From the NCBI GenBank assembly GCA_009733775.1, contig WOGZ01000003.1, positions 248,001 through 312,000 of the forward strand: a stretch of 64,000 nt of DNA, read 5' to 3'. The position numbers were made by a program, and so were the translations under genes. Within the stretch, counting starts at the first letter, position 1. The number at the start of each line of letters is the position of its first letter. This document shows, piece by piece, positions 44,479 through 55,972 of the stretch. The DNA comes from Alectoria sarmentosa (taxonomy: Eukaryota > Ascomycota > Lecanoromycetes > Lecanorales > Parmeliaceae). Below the pieces are notes generated by a model. The model was not told the DNA's origin. It searched no databases and was given only the letters and a program-made list of their open reading frames with translations.

Positions 44479-45537
44479 ATGAGCAAAGGCGGAGGCGGAG
44501 GGGACATAGCCGCTATGGTAAACGAAGGCGAAGGTCGAGATGCCGTACCTTCCATGACGAATGAAGGCAACGGCAAAGCTGTCATACCTCCCGCCGGGAA
44601 CGAAGCCCACGGAATGGACCACTCTTCTCCAGTCATGAGTTACGAGAAGGGCACCGGTCACATAGAACCAACCATAGACGAAGGCGAGATCAGACTTCAA
44701 GGCAAAGGCAGTTCCTCTCACCTCCAAGCCCCAACCACTAGGCCAGTCAGCCAAGCTCAAGCCGACCCAGCACCCGGTACAGCTCAAAGCATCCCGCAAG
44801 ACGGTCAGGCTCAGAGCAGTTTTCTACCCAAAAATAGTGGCCTAGAATATGAGTGCGGCTGCGTGATCATCTATGACGATACTAGTACAAAACGGCAAAA
44901 GGCCTGCGACCTGCATAGGTTGAATCCGAACAGATCAGTGTATCCTCTGCCGCCAAAGACGCCTCTGAGCGAGGTCACAAACTTGACTGGAAGTGCAAAA
45001 CGTAAAAGAGTGTACACGCCGCTGGCAGAGCGCATCGAAGATACGCCAGTGGTGACACAATTTAAACCATTCAACTTTGAGCGGATGATAGAGCCAACTG
45101 AGCCACGGAATACATTGACAACTATTCCAACTCAGGAGGACACGTATCTAAAGTTACCAAACCCTCGAAGGACACGGAACCCACGGCAAGTTGATGAAGG
45201 CGCTGGTGGATCCCAGGGGATACAGCCGCAGAAGTTGGACGCAATGGAGGGCCAGGACCCGGAAGAACCCCGTCATAACAGTGGAGGACCCGAACTCTTC
45301 CGGAAAACCGTCGGAAGACTCAGGGCTGGCGAAGGCAAAATGGCTGCAAACAATGGGAGCGGTCCCGCCAGCGAAGACCAGGGTGGAGTGCCGATACCCA
45401 AGTTGATGCTCGAGACCGATGACGGTCCAGTTGGAGCCCGAACCAATAGCAAGGACGAGCCTGTCTTCACCGTGAGAGCAACGCCCAGAGACGGTGGCGA
45501 TGAAGGGAAGAAATGTAGATATTGTGTTTTGATGTGA
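44479..45537 (+). CDS. Disordered protein with C-terminal CaaX box
   Basis: A single exon gives 352 aa. The protein is low in hydrophobics and rich in Gly, Glu, Pro, Asn and Lys, so mostly disordered. The N-terminal third has imperfect repeats of the type NEGEGRDAVPSMTNEGNGKAV...GNEAHG. A short Cys-containing patch, EYECGCVIIYD...RQKACDLHRLNPNRSVYPLPPKTP (about 127-165), looks more ordered. The end, KKCRYCVLM, is a CaaX motif (CVLM, Met favouring farnesylation) with an upstream Cys and basic residues that could add palmitoylation, as in Ras. This would place it on a membrane. I do not recognise the family. Its convergent neighbour is Ste14, the enzyme that methylates such prenyl-cysteines; whether that is more than chance is unknown. 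Confidence 0.65.
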   Translation: MSKGGGGGDIAAMVNEGEGRDAVPSMTNEGNGKAVIPPAGNEAHGMDHSSPVMSYEKGTGHIEPTIDEGEIRLQGKGSSSHLQAPTTRPVSQAQADPAPGTAQSIPQDGQAQSSFLPKNSGLEYECGCVIIYDDTSTKRQKACDLHRLNPNRSVYPLPPKTPLSEVTNLTGSAKRKRVYTPLAERIEDTPVVTQFKPFNFERMIEPTEPRNTLTTIPTQEDTYLKLPNPRRTRNPRQVDEGAGGSQGIQPQKLDAMEGQDPEEPRHNSGGPELFRKTVGRLRAGEGKMAANNGSGPASEDQGGVPIPKLMLETDDGPVGARTNSKDEPVFTVRATPRDGGDEGKKCRYCVLM

Positions 45538-45937
45538 AGGTTCCTCAAGGAGTACTTACTTCACGTGCTTTGACCTGGTTAGGATTGGAAAATTGGGTTT
45601 CACGGAGACATTGCTGGAGTCTGCATTGGTAATTGCTTGCTATTGATACAAGAGTATCTTTCTTGTATTATTTGCATGGATTGGGTTTCGACTACTATCA
45701 ATACAGGGGTATCTTTCACGCACGGTCTCCATATCCAGTGATTGCGCCTCCATGCAGAAGTTCCATCCAGATGCATGCAATGACCTTACTGCTGTGTGAA
45801 GGCTCCTGCTGTGATCCATTTAGATGCCACCTCCTATATGCATTGAATGCTCCTGCAGCAACGCTGGAACTTTGACTGCCACATACCATGCTGTTGGCGC
45901 GAAGCTGCCCGTTCTGATATTGCAGGTTACCACTGTT

Positions 45938-46955
45938 TCACGGAATAAAAGGTATTCCGACCCTCGTCTTGTCTCTATATCGTACATAGTCCATGCCGAA
46001 GAAGCCGATGAGTAGAGTCTCCTCTTCTACACACAGATCAGCCAATGCCGGAATTCCCCTCCATCTCCATTGAGACAAAGATATGAGAGAACTCACTTTT
46101 GATCCTCTTTCGAAAAAATCTCCACAGCACCACCGCATACCCGATCAGACAAACCGCATTCCCCAACACCACCTGCGTCCCTAACCCCCACCAGAAAAAC
46201 CCGAAATAACTCGGATGCCGAAGGTATCTGTAGATTCCTCCGGTGACGAGGACGTGTCCTTCCTTTTTCTTCTTCTGTATCAAGTGATTGAAATTCGAGC
46301 CGGCGTGCATCATCGCCGTCGTCCGCGTGCCTTGGCCTACAACCAACATCGCCGCCCCGAGGACCAGCCACGCCGTAGGCCACGACGCCGGTACCTTCCC
46401 GCTCACGTAGCCGGGCATGTATTGTTGATGGAGGAAGCACTCCGCAAACGCCAGCCCGTGCGCGATGTTGTACGCCCTCCCGTTACTGGAGAGCAGGAAG
46501 GCGGAGACGGTGGCGGCGGCCGGGTTGGAGACGGCGGTCGTGTAGAATTCGAGGAAGTGGAAGAGGGAGAGGAGGAGGAGAAAGAAGGGGAGGCGCCATA
46601 GTGGCGTTGATGGTTGGGGGGGGGTGGGGTTTCGGCGGTCGGGATTGGAGTCGTGGTTCGAAAGGAGGAGGAGGAGGTAGAGGGTTGAGAGGAGGGAGGC
46701 GGAGAGCGTGCAGCCGAGGGCGAAGGCGCGGAGGGAGATGGCGGCGCGGTTTTGATCGTTGTCTGTCGAGGAGGAGGAGGAGGAGGAGGAGGAAGAGGAT
46801 GGGGGAGGATTGGGGGATAGAGGTGGAGAGGAGTCGGTGGGCGAGTATCTGCCGTTGGCGTCTCGAGGGTGGCCGTTTAAATGGTCGGTTTGGTGGGGCT
46901 CCCACGGGTTCCGGTGCGTGGGGTTGCGGGTTGGAGTGGAGAAGGGGGCTGCCAT
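45938..46955 (-). CDS. ste14: Protein-S-isoprenylcysteine O-methyltransferase (Ste14/ICMT)
   Basis: Exons 46955-46097 and 46026-45938 (70-nt intron, phase 1) give 315 aa. The ER enzyme methylates the C-terminal prenylcysteine of CaaX proteins such as Ras and a-factor using SAM. Hydrophobic helices start at ~85. The ICMT core has NIAHGLAFAECFLHQ, FNHLIQ, LVTGGIYRYLRHPSYFGFFWWGLGTQ and, after the intron, EETLLIGFFGMDYVRYRDKTRVGIPFIP, the canonical end of the family. The N-terminal ~75 residues are a Pro/Ser-rich extension with an 11-Ser run encoded by a GGA/TCC-type microsatellite. The in-frame ATG at 46955 is the first that makes sense. It is convergent with the CaaX-box gene. Confidence 0.95.
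46756..46800 (-). repeat. Trinucleotide repeat coding for poly-Ser in Ste14
   Basis: GAGGAGGAGG repeats on the plus strand encode a run of Ser in the N-terminal extension; likely length-polymorphic. Confidence 0.85.
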
Positions 46956-49900
46956 TGGGGGCAACGTGATGGCTGGCAGCCTCGATGATCCAGGCTGCGC
47001 CTGTATCCTGGTTTTTGAGCTACGGAAATTATGCACTTCATTGATACTGGTGTCCTGCAGGGCGATTGTATTTTACGTTTTAAAAACTGATATTTACGCG
47101 AAAGTGTAATTTACTCGGAAATGCAACACGGAATAAACCTAAGTCGATACCAACGGCATTTGAGGAAAGGGTTTCGCAGATGATGTTACTTAAAATACTG
47201 AATTGCACAGTTTTAAATGCAGGACTGTTTTGCCAAAATCCTTGACTGAACAGATATATGTTAGGTTATTTTGAAATATTACTGGGTAAATTTCACTTTC
47301 GGCTCGATACGAGTGGTAACAGCAATTGGTATGAGAACTTGGAGCATACGTGAGTAAGTGGAATCCGTATCATGCAAGCTGTTAGAGTGTGACCATTTAT
47401 GGGCGCCGTGATCTTCCATTAGATCACAACAAAGTTTCTAATGACAAGAGTCAAACTTAAGTAGAGTAGGCTAGGGGACAGCCAGAAATGCGCCTCCTTC
47501 AATGTCCCTAGTTCTCAACCACATGGGTTTTGATACAATATACACCTCCCACAGTCCGTTGTTGCGATGAAAAGGTATGCGAACGCCATTCTTTAAAGTA
47601 GCCTCTGAAGATCACAAGCACTCCCTATAAAGAGGAAAAGAGGGGAAATCAGAGTCTGCTGGCATCCCTTTAGCGAGGCTTCAAGGTGGAAAAGGGCAAA
47701 TGGCAGAAGAGAGTCTACATTCAAGAGATGATTCGGGGATCCTTACCATAGTGGGCGTTGCTTGCATGAAGGACACGCACTTACAATGACCTTTCAATTG
47801 AGGTAATTAGCCCAAATTCAGATGCTTCGAGTAATAAAAATTGACATTTTTGTCGCTTGTCAAGCGTAACTTGGGTAGTTTGATGCCATATCGTACGAGA
47901 TACTGTGTTCTATGCGCCTCAATCGGGGGAATTATCCACGAGTAATGGTAACGAGTAATAGTATAGTCGAAGTTTTTGAACGTCATCCCAAGGAAACAAT
48001 AATGAACGGATCATGAGCCAAAGCGGAGGCGTGTACTATGCATTTTTAGATCCAACGATCGAAGTCTATATCCTTCCATAGATACATTGAAGATTCTCCT
48101 GGGTTCACACGGGCTGGTGGGGGCTTTTCCTCGCCACTTCTTTGGGTAGGCGTTGTCGTGCATAATGTAGGCTATGATCGAGAAGCATAAAAGGGATTTA
48201 CAGCCATCAGATTGGTGAAGTAGAATGCTTTCGGTTGCAGCCATGGCTGGCGGGACAAACCTTGCTCGAAGCTCTAAAAGATGTGGCCCAAAAGCAGAAT
48301 GCATGAGAGCGGGTGGGGAAAAAGTCAGGAATACAATAGCTAAAGACAAAATCGAGGAGCAAAGTAGGATAACATAGTGGTTGTAGTAGATCGACTTCAA
48401 GAATTCTTGGTGCTGGATCACTACTTGTGCAACTACCCTGTACGTTCCTTTGCCTAAATCAAATTCGAGGAAAGCTCCCAGGCAGATTTCTATAGCGAGC
48501 CAAAAACACAGGGGGTTCTGCGTCTTCTATCTAGCAACGTCGTTCAGGACCTCATACAGATGACAAAAGGATCACACGTACTTTCATACATTAAGCACAC
48601 ATGGCATAGATGAGTTAAGTCCACTGGAGAACAAGATTGAGCTGCAGGAGAACGGATATAGAAAGTAAATGACCATGACTGTGTCTCTAGAGAAAGACTC
48701 TCTTAGATGGAATAGCACATGTGAGAGTAATAAGAGTGAGGGTGTAAATGGCCTGTGAATATCTTACACCCAGTCTACGGCAGCTAGTCGTAGTGGTATT
48801 GAAAAGTACACTCGATTTGCTTGGCAAAAGCTCGTGCAATGACATCTCCAAGACAAGTATGAACAGTCAGTAACATATAGAGCCATGAGCAAAGAATACC
48901 TTGCTCTATAATATTGGCTCTAGCTGAAGCTGTAGGCTTCAGTGATTACCCTAAATCATCAAGCACTCTTTCATGCAGTGCTTCTGGAAAGAACTGGCCA
49001 ACTGGGACTGCATTCTTGGGTTGCTATCCACTCAATAGAACCGGCAGAAAGGCCTAGGCTAATGACCGACTTACTCACTCTGCCCTTGAATTCAGAGGGC
49101 AAGTCTCCATCCAACTTCCTCGTTTTGCGTTTGATCAAAGCTCTAGGATCTTGATTTCCCTTGCAAGAGATATTGGAATGATCGTCCATCAGGGAGGCAT
49201 CACTCGCACAAGAAAAGAGGTCCTGACCGCCACATATCGAGTTCTGTGATAGTGGACAAAAAGCAATAGTGGATTATGGTACGAAATATGCCTAGTTTCG
49301 CAAGCACCTCCAAGACTCACTTGCACTAGTGCACTCGGGCAAGTGAAGCCAATGATATGATCCGCCTCAACCGTTGTGCCGTGGCCAACGGCCAAAGTGG
49401 TGGAGAAGTCAAGCGAATAATGTGGTAAGCTTCAACCGGCTTGCCTAGGCCAATAGCCTGGGTGAAGGGAGTCAATGGCTAGGTGGTGCTCGTAAATATA
49501 TATCAAATAAAGCTTTAAGGCAAGGGGTTGTCAGATAACGTCCCTTCGCTTACTCGACCATTTCTTGCTCGAGCTCTTCCTGTCGTTTGTCCCTCCGACT
49601 CTTCCACATTTTCACTGTTCAATCTAGGAAACAACAAAATCGTATCCACGAGAGCTCTGGTTGATTGACACGAATCGGAAAGGCCCCTATCGATACCATA
49701 AAGTTCTGGCCGACATCACCTACCTTCTCTCTTTTTCTGAGACAGCATCCTTCCTCCGATCCAGTCTTCCCACCTTTGGAGGGACACTCCGAGACTATGC
49801 TTGTGTTTCCCGGAAAGTAGTGACTGCTTGACTAATGAAGCAGAATCCCAATGCCACACCACCGAGTTTCCACGTCCCGTACACGCTCTGATCTATCCGA

Positions 49901-51789
49901 ATTTCAAAGCTATACTCTTGAGTCCAATCACCTTCAAAAGCATTTTCAGTACGGTGCTGTATGAACTGTGAAAATGATGGTCGCGACGCGGAGTTCGAGA
50001 CGAGGATCCATGCTGCGGATAGACGAGCAAAGGACTTACTCGGACTCGAAGCAATTGCGGAAGGCGAATATTGGCCTCGCTGCCATCTTGGGGGTCGTGC
50101 TCGAATGGGGAAGATGACTATGGGCATTTGTAGTAGGAGAAGCAAATTTACGGTATTGGCGTAGAAATTTGCTGATATCAAGTGTGCTTGCCGTCCTCTT
50201 TCCGGACCATCCGTGCATGGAGAGAAGATCCGATCATTTTGGCTGGACCGCCGATCTTAGTGTGCATCTGGTGAGAATCACTGTCTGAACTTTGATTTGC
50301 AAATACGTGATTTGCGAAAGTCTTCTTTTTCACTCTGTATGACCACTGTGGACCATAACATCTGCATCTCGCCTGCACAGCCTCTCCCTAAAATTTAACC
50401 CATGTCTGCACATTCAAGTCCAACAAATCGAATGCTGTTTTTCTTCGACACCTTACGATACGATACCGCTCTTCTATATAGCCATTGCGCCAATTAAATC
50501 AGGAGTATGTGGCAGAGATGTAGCAAAAAAACCTAGTGGGTAGAAAGCTATTCAAGAACGCGAGAACCAACCAGCACCGCAGTGAATTCGTTGGTCAAGG
50601 CATCCATGTGCGAACCCAGTGTTCCATTACGCTTGTCACCAATGCATGCAATCAAAGACAATCTGTCACCGCCCAACCTGGATTCCCATCCAATACCTTC
50701 CAGCATGGGCTAGCAGTGCGGTACATTATTCTCTCATCTTTCTTAATGCTACCTTCTCGAGCCCCCCCAACTTTGACGGCCCCCGTGTTTGAAGCTTTCT
50801 TTTTCCAAACGCTCCATTTACTCTTTATCGCTAGAGCCTTGACAGCGCAAAGAACATTCCCAGTGTGATCAATCACCAAGATCCCCTAGACAAGCATCCC
50901 ACTTCTCAAAACCTCAGCACATACTTCCAGGAACCCATTCCATACTTCTAAAACACCCGTACAAACTTTTTGGGGGAAGTGCTCAAAGATCGTCATGCCC
51001 CCCTATTCGATAAAATCGACGAGAGGCAACAAAATGCGATCTTTTTTTCCTCATGTTAACATTAAAATCCATCAACACCATATGATTCGTTCTATACAGC
51101 TGATATCTATTTACCAAACTTCACAACATCTTCTCTCACATAAACAGACTTTGCATATCGCGTATCCTCTTCGAATCTTTAACGCACCCTCTTTTATTTT
51201 CATTAATTAGCAATTTCAGCGGTGATGATTTTCCAGTGGGAGGTAGCCATGCCGTATTGACGACGAAAAATATGTCGGCGTGTTCAGTCAGCACAGGAAA
51301 ATGCAAATGTCGAAGCCAGAATGGAAGCAAACACGGGTGAGATGGGTGAAAACATACAGTAGATTTCTGGCATAGCTTGGACCGTTGGGGAAGGAGGCAT
51401 CCGGAGGTAATGATAGGCTAGTCATACTGACGCAAGAGCAACATCAAAATCTTCGTTCTACCCAGTGTGAGCTATGTAACCTGCATTGAATCCTTGTGGG
51501 CAACTTGTCAGCTCTAGTGAATTTCATCTAACGTATGGAGGATTTGCGGAGCATGGTGAAGACTTACAGCACTGTGAGTTTTGATTGTCCATAGATCCAG
51601 CATCTGGGCAAAGGACATGGGCACGTCAGGTTGTAGAGCCAAATTCTTTTGTCTATCAAAGTCTAGCGTGCTTCCAGCCATCAGCCTTAGCCATCATGCT
51701 TAGCATCATTGAATGCTCATCGTCATCGTCCAACGTCTCCAAACTTTTCTCCACCATCATCCCTGATCTTTGCCTTGTGAGGAATAGCT
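46956..51789. other. Long gene-poor stretch
   Basis: Nearly 5 kb without a convincing gene. A minus-strand frame at 48011-48421 has a hydrophobic start but no ATG there, and another at 49795-50181 has no known domain. No tRNA, rRNA or clear repeat family was seen. It could hold lncRNA or decayed sequence. Confidence 0.4.
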
Positions 51790-52586
51790 TTACATCTTCT
51801 CAATCGCCTCCAAGCACTCGGGGAACTCATCCCAGTTCTGCATCACAATCCCGACGCCCAATCCCTTGAGGGTCTCAGTCATCTCCTTCTGCTTCTCGCT
51901 GCCGCTGTAGCTTCCAACGTAGCCAATGACCGGAATACCGGCACGTACAGCGCTCAGAGTCCCGCTCTTGCTGTCCTCCACCGCAACGCACTCTCCGGGT
52001 TCCTTGCCGATGACCTTGCAGGCGTGGAGGTAGATGGCTGGATCAGGTTTGGTGGTTGGCTTTGGCAGAGAGGTGGCAGCGCTGAAGATGTGATCTTTGG
52101 GGAAATACTTGGCCTGGTCGACCTTGTCGATGCTGGCCTGGACACGACGTAGGGCACTTGAGCTGACCACAGCCATGCCATACTTCTTAGCTTTGTACAG
52201 CTTGTCGAGCTCCTCAGTGCAACCCACACAGGGCTTGGCATCCCTCTCCAACTTGGCAATCACTCTGTCTTCTTCCATGGACACGTATTTCTCCATCTCG
52301 GGGCCGGGGATGGTGAAATCGAACTTTTTCTGGAGGTTGACGACCATACCGCGGAAGTTCTGGCCGACGAAGTCATTGAGGAGCTCAGGGCCGGTGTAAC
52401 GGTCTGGGATGTCGTATTTGGCGAGGATCTCGTTGGAGAGGTCGGCACAGGCTTCGAAGGCGAGCTCTTCCGAGAGGACAAGGGTATTGTCACAGTCGAA
52501 GAGGATTTCCGTGATCTGGAGGGGTGGGTTGGTCAGGTCAGGTTCAAAGAAGAAGGAAAGTAAGGGCGGGGTGGAACCTTAGGCAT
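51790..52586 (-). CDS. HAD-superfamily hydrolase (phosphatase-like)
   Basis: A 9-base first exon (MPK, 52586-52578) is joined over a 62-nt intron to 52515-51790, giving 244 aa. Motif I is FDCDNTL (catalytic Asp 10 and 12), motif II VVSSSALRR, and motifs III and IV KPDPAIYLHACKVIG and AVEDSKSG. The helical cap lies between motifs I and II (roughly 25-100). This is the beta-phosphoglucomutase / phosphoglycolate phosphatase subgroup; similar fungal proteins are widespread and usually annotated as sugar-phosphate phosphatases (for example 2-deoxyglucose-6-phosphatase). The exact substrate is unknown. The tiny first exon is needed because no in-frame ATG precedes motif I otherwise. Confidence 0.9.
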
Positions 52587-53183
52587 GATGGTGGTAGTAC
52601 TGAGGTGAGGCTTGTTTGACAAGTGTGCTGGAAATTGTTAGCTATGTTGTATGAAGGGGTGTGGTGAGAGCCTCGCTCTTACTGGTGGTTTGAGAGCTTT
52701 CTATGAGGTCAATTGGTATGTCAGGAAGTGGTAGAAGGGTAGAGAGTAAGGGAAATTGAAGAGAAAGGAAGGAAGTGGTGAGTAGAAGAGTATGGAGTGA
52801 TGGGCGGTGAAGTTGCGTTGGCAATTGCCAGTCTCCGGTCTCGAGTGTGCTCAATCAATTGGCGTCGAGAGATCTTCAGCGCTGGTGGCGCCAAGCTTTG
52901 GACTAAGTATGGATCCTGCCGAGCGTGCTTCTTCGGGATCTCTTCATGCAGCCTTCGACTCCCTTTTCCCTTTTCGAGCCAATTAATAACAATAATTAAT
53001 CTCCGAATGCTCCATTCCTCACAAAGGTGTGCGTTGTCGATAGCAGTATACGAAATCTTCTCACTGCTTGTGGCACCAGCCATCATCATACAAATATCGG
53101 TTCTCAGCAGTGACCGCTTCGGCTTTCACGCTTCCTAATGTCCTACTTGTCGCACTTATTGTGAAAGTAAAAGTCCCCATTTC
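52587..53183. other. Promoter/leader region of the HAD gene
   Basis: The minus-strand frame at 52721-53089 is Ser/Pro-rich near its end with no known domain; it is probably untranslated leader. The left part is GA-rich. Confidence 0.4.
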
Positions 53184-54426
53184 TCAGTGGCGTGGCGGTA
53201 CAGTACTGCTATGATAGGGAGGAGCTACGAGATAGGTCATGGCAAGGAGGCATGATCCACAGAAAGGGCCCACCCACCATATCCATTGGTCTGTTCGACT
53301 TGCCGTCAGCTCAATATCGGAGCGCAATCTCTCAGAACTCGTACCCGTGAAGTCACGTCTTGTTATTGCAAAAGCAAAACATCTTGTTGGATTCATCGAT
53401 GCTCCAGTATAGCCTGGCACAAGCCCAGCAGTCGCAAAGCTCACTAGTCCGAGAGAACACCCTACTGCAATGGGTCCGCCTAGTGGTCCAAATAGCTCTC
53501 GCTGGCGAGGGTCCAGAGCTACTCCAAAAGCAAGAGCACTTCACGCGTAAACTTTCAGCAGACAGTCCATTGTCATCAGTGGGAGGAAGCTTACAGCAAA
53601 GCAAAAGAGGAGATTGTCTCAATCAAAAGTGCCTGTTCTGCAGCAACCGTCCCAGAGTCTCGAAAGCAACCGCCGCCTTTGAATCTGCCGCAAATGTCAG
53701 AGCTGAGATGTCGAAAATCTGGACGTTACTAACTCGATTGAGCGGTCTACGCCAAATGCACCGCGAAGGACGCCACCCGCCAACCCAGCTCCCAGAAGTT
53801 GACCGCTCATGTACAATATGGCTGAAAGTTTTCAGCGTTCTTTCCTATTCCTCGTGTAAAATGATTGGAATACCTCGCGAGAAGCCGGTCAAACCAACGA
53901 TCATTGTTGAGAATGTGATGAGGGGATTGATGTGGCCTTCATCTCGATCAGTGATCCGCGCTTTCAAACCCGGACTGCTCAAACTGACCTCCAGAGCCAG
54001 GCGCAAATGCCATGATGAACAAAGTCAGGAGGAAGATATTAAGGACGCCAGCGTATGCGGGAGCTTGTGGGGTCCCAAAATTGGTGATAGTCGTGTCAAT
54101 CATACCGCTGAGGTAGCAAAGAAGGAACGATGCGAACGTTTCAACGAACTTGTGGTGAGGCTTTAGAAGGGCCGACATGTCTTCTAGGGCCAAATGCTTA
54201 CAGCGCTTCTCCATATTCCAGGATCGTCCCACCCATCCCTGAAGTAGGCGACCCAATTGGCTAGCTTTCCTTTGTCTTTTGGATAAGTCGTAGTTTTGAG
54301 GGTATCTCCAAGATGATTGGCCACAAGAGAGCCGGGGAAATTTGCGACCTTTCCCGGCATTAGACACTCGCGAGGCACCTGAGTATGCTCTGATTCTACA
54401 GAGTTCTCAGGTATTTTTTCGTCCAT
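53184..54426 (-). CDS. Aquaporin, XIP-like
   Basis: Seven exons (54426-54202, 54148-53989, 53936-53874, 53821-53725, 53684-53595, 53538-53345, 53290-53184) join with consistent phases into 311 aa. The MIP-family channel has six helices: FVETFASFLLCYLSGM, AYAGVLNIFLLTLFIMAFA, ILYMSGQLLGAGLAGGVL, ALLIETISSFALLLALAFGV, GGPIAVGCSLGLVSFATAGLVPG and WIWWVGPFCGSCLLAMTYLV. The two pore half-helices carry NPL (GHINPLITFS) in place of the first NPA and NPT followed by Arg-Cys (GASMNPTRCFAF) at the second. The Cys after the Arg is the hallmark of the X-intrinsic proteins, which pass water plus larger neutral solutes. Several introns are only 40-54 nt; the last (54 nt) is open in frame, so its retention would insert 18 residues. 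Confidence 0.92.
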
Positions 54427-54733
54427 AGTGACTTTTGACTTCTGCAGAAGACGTAGCCCAGGGGGGCAGCAACTTCCAGGGTATGATTCGTACTCTATGG
54501 ATGCATGAAATGATGGAATTCAAAGCTACCTTCTCTGTACATGGAGGAACCGTAGGATGCCGAAAGATTGGCCAATCAAAAGGTTGCATACTTCACTCCA
54601 GCTACCCGGAGCTCGAAAACGATATTCCACCGTTTGTCCGCGTGTCACCGTTGCGTACCCGCTCCACAAACGCCTTCTTGTTCCGCGATTGTAAATATTG
54701 TATATACAGCGCATAGCTAATCCAAGGCATGCT
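54427..54733. promoter_or_regulatory. Divergent promoter, aquaporin / PGAP4-like
   Basis: 307 bases separate the divergent start codons. Confidence 0.45.
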
Positions 54734-55972
54734 ATGAGGCTCAGCGGAGTGCTACGCTGGCTCCGGAGTAGGCCAGGGATCTCCGCTTTTCTCGCTTTCT
54801 TTCTCGTCTACCTTGCATCGATCCGCTTCTGCAGCCAGGCCTATTATCGAGATCCCACCTCAGCCTTCTTCAATCCTATTCGAGGCTATGAGTCGCGATA
54901 CTCCGCCAAGCGTCAGAATGACGCCGATGCCTTCATCCGCAACGCCAATCTTACGACCTTTGTCCAAACCACACCACAAGACCCCAAGATCTGCGTCGGC
55001 ATAGCGACTGTTGCGCGCGAGCAAGATCAGTACGTGCGGAGAACGATTGGTTCACTGATTGACGGCCTCGAACCAAGCGAGAGAGAACAGATCTTCCTAG
55101 CTGTCCTCATCGCCCACACGGATCCTCAAATGCACCCGATCTACGGTGAGCCATGGCTCACTAATGTCGCAGATAAGACGCTGCTCTATGACGTCAACCA
55201 GGGAAGACTTCAGAATTTGAGAGACTGGGAGACGAACAAGGACTACAGGAGAAAGGCAGTCTTCGACTACACCTATGTGCTTCAAAGATGCGTCGACGCT
55301 GGAACACAATGGGTTGCCATGATTGAAGATGACACCTTGGCGGTGGACGGATGGTTTCCACGAGCCATGGAGGCACTTGAGAAGGCTGATGGGCAGCATT
55401 CAATCCGTGAAGAGATGGATTGGCTGTACCTACGCCTCTTTTACACGGAAGAATTCTTGGGATGGAACAAGGAAGAGTGGCGACGATATTTTGCGGCGTC
55501 AGTTGCCGTCACGGGGATGACTGGGATGGTACTGCTTCTCATAAGGCTATTTTCATTTGAAAAGGCTATTACAAACAGCGTCATTGCAATCGCCTGCCTG
55601 ATCTGTGCTCCGGCCTGCATCTCACTCTACTTCATGGCCGGAAGACTCTCCATGCAGCCACCGCTTCCAGGAGTATATCAAATGCCAAAATTTGGATGCT
55701 GCGCTCAAGGACTCGTCTACTCTCACAAGACGGCGTCAAAAGTGATTATCCGATTATCCCAAGTGCGAGAAGGGTTCGTGGATCAAATTGTCGAGGCATG
55801 GGCCAATGAAGCGAATCTGGTCAGATGGGTAACAATTCCGAGCCTGCTGCAACATGTGGGAGCTTCAAGCTCAAAGGGCGACGATCATGGATCAGCAGCG
55901 AAGTACGGCCGTAGTGTGGCAGAGAAGATATGGAGCTTCAGCTTCGAGGAATACAGCGCCGATAACACGTGA
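54734..55972 (+). CDS. PGAP4-like GPI side-chain glycosyltransferase
   Basis: An intronless 412-aa protein. It has an N-terminal type-II anchor (ISAFLAFFLVYLASIRFC, ~17-34), then a GT-A fold with ICVGIATVAREQ and the metal-binding EDDT (MIEDDTLAVDGWFPRAMEA, ~205). After WRRYFAASVAVTGMTGMVLLLIRLF a second hydrophobic pair (LICAPACISLYFMAGR) forms a transmembrane hairpin inserted in the catalytic domain. The fold resumes with QPPLPGVYQMPKFGCCAQGLVYSHKTA and ends with PSLLQHVGASSSKGDD. The inserted hairpin is the signature of PGAP4/TMEM246, the Golgi enzyme that adds GalNAc to GPI mannose. The fungal donor sugar is not known. The ATG at 54734 directly precedes the anchor. Confidence 0.85.
   Translation: MRLSGVLRWLRSRPGISAFLAFFLVYLASIRFCSQAYYRDPTSAFFNPIRGYESRYSAKRQNDADAFIRNANLTTFVQTTPQDPKICVGIATVAREQDQYVRRTIGSLIDGLEPSEREQIFLAVLIAHTDPQMHPIYGEPWLTNVADKTLLYDVNQGRLQNLRDWETNKDYRRKAVFDYTYVLQRCVDAGTQWVAMIEDDTLAVDGWFPRAMEALEKADGQHSIREEMDWLYLRLFYTEEFLGWNKEEWRRYFAASVAVTGMTGMVLLLIRLFSFEKAITNSVIAIACLICAPACISLYFMAGRLSMQPPLPGVYQMPKFGCCAQGLVYSHKTASKVIIRLSQVREGFVDQIVEAWANEANLVRWVTIPSLLQHVGASSSKGDDHGSAAKYGRSVAEKIWSFSFEEYSADNT

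Noticed and set aside
46093..46905. Arg/Gly/Glu-rich frames overlapping Ste14
   Set aside because: Shadows of the Ste14 coding sequence and its GGA microsatellite.
48011..48421. 136-codon minus-strand frame with hydrophobic N-terminus
   Set aside because: Starts without ATG, no homology recognised, isolated in a gene-poor stretch.
49400..49480. Partial inverted repeats suggestive of a tRNA
   Set aside because: No tRNA A- and B-box pair or cloverleaf could be built.
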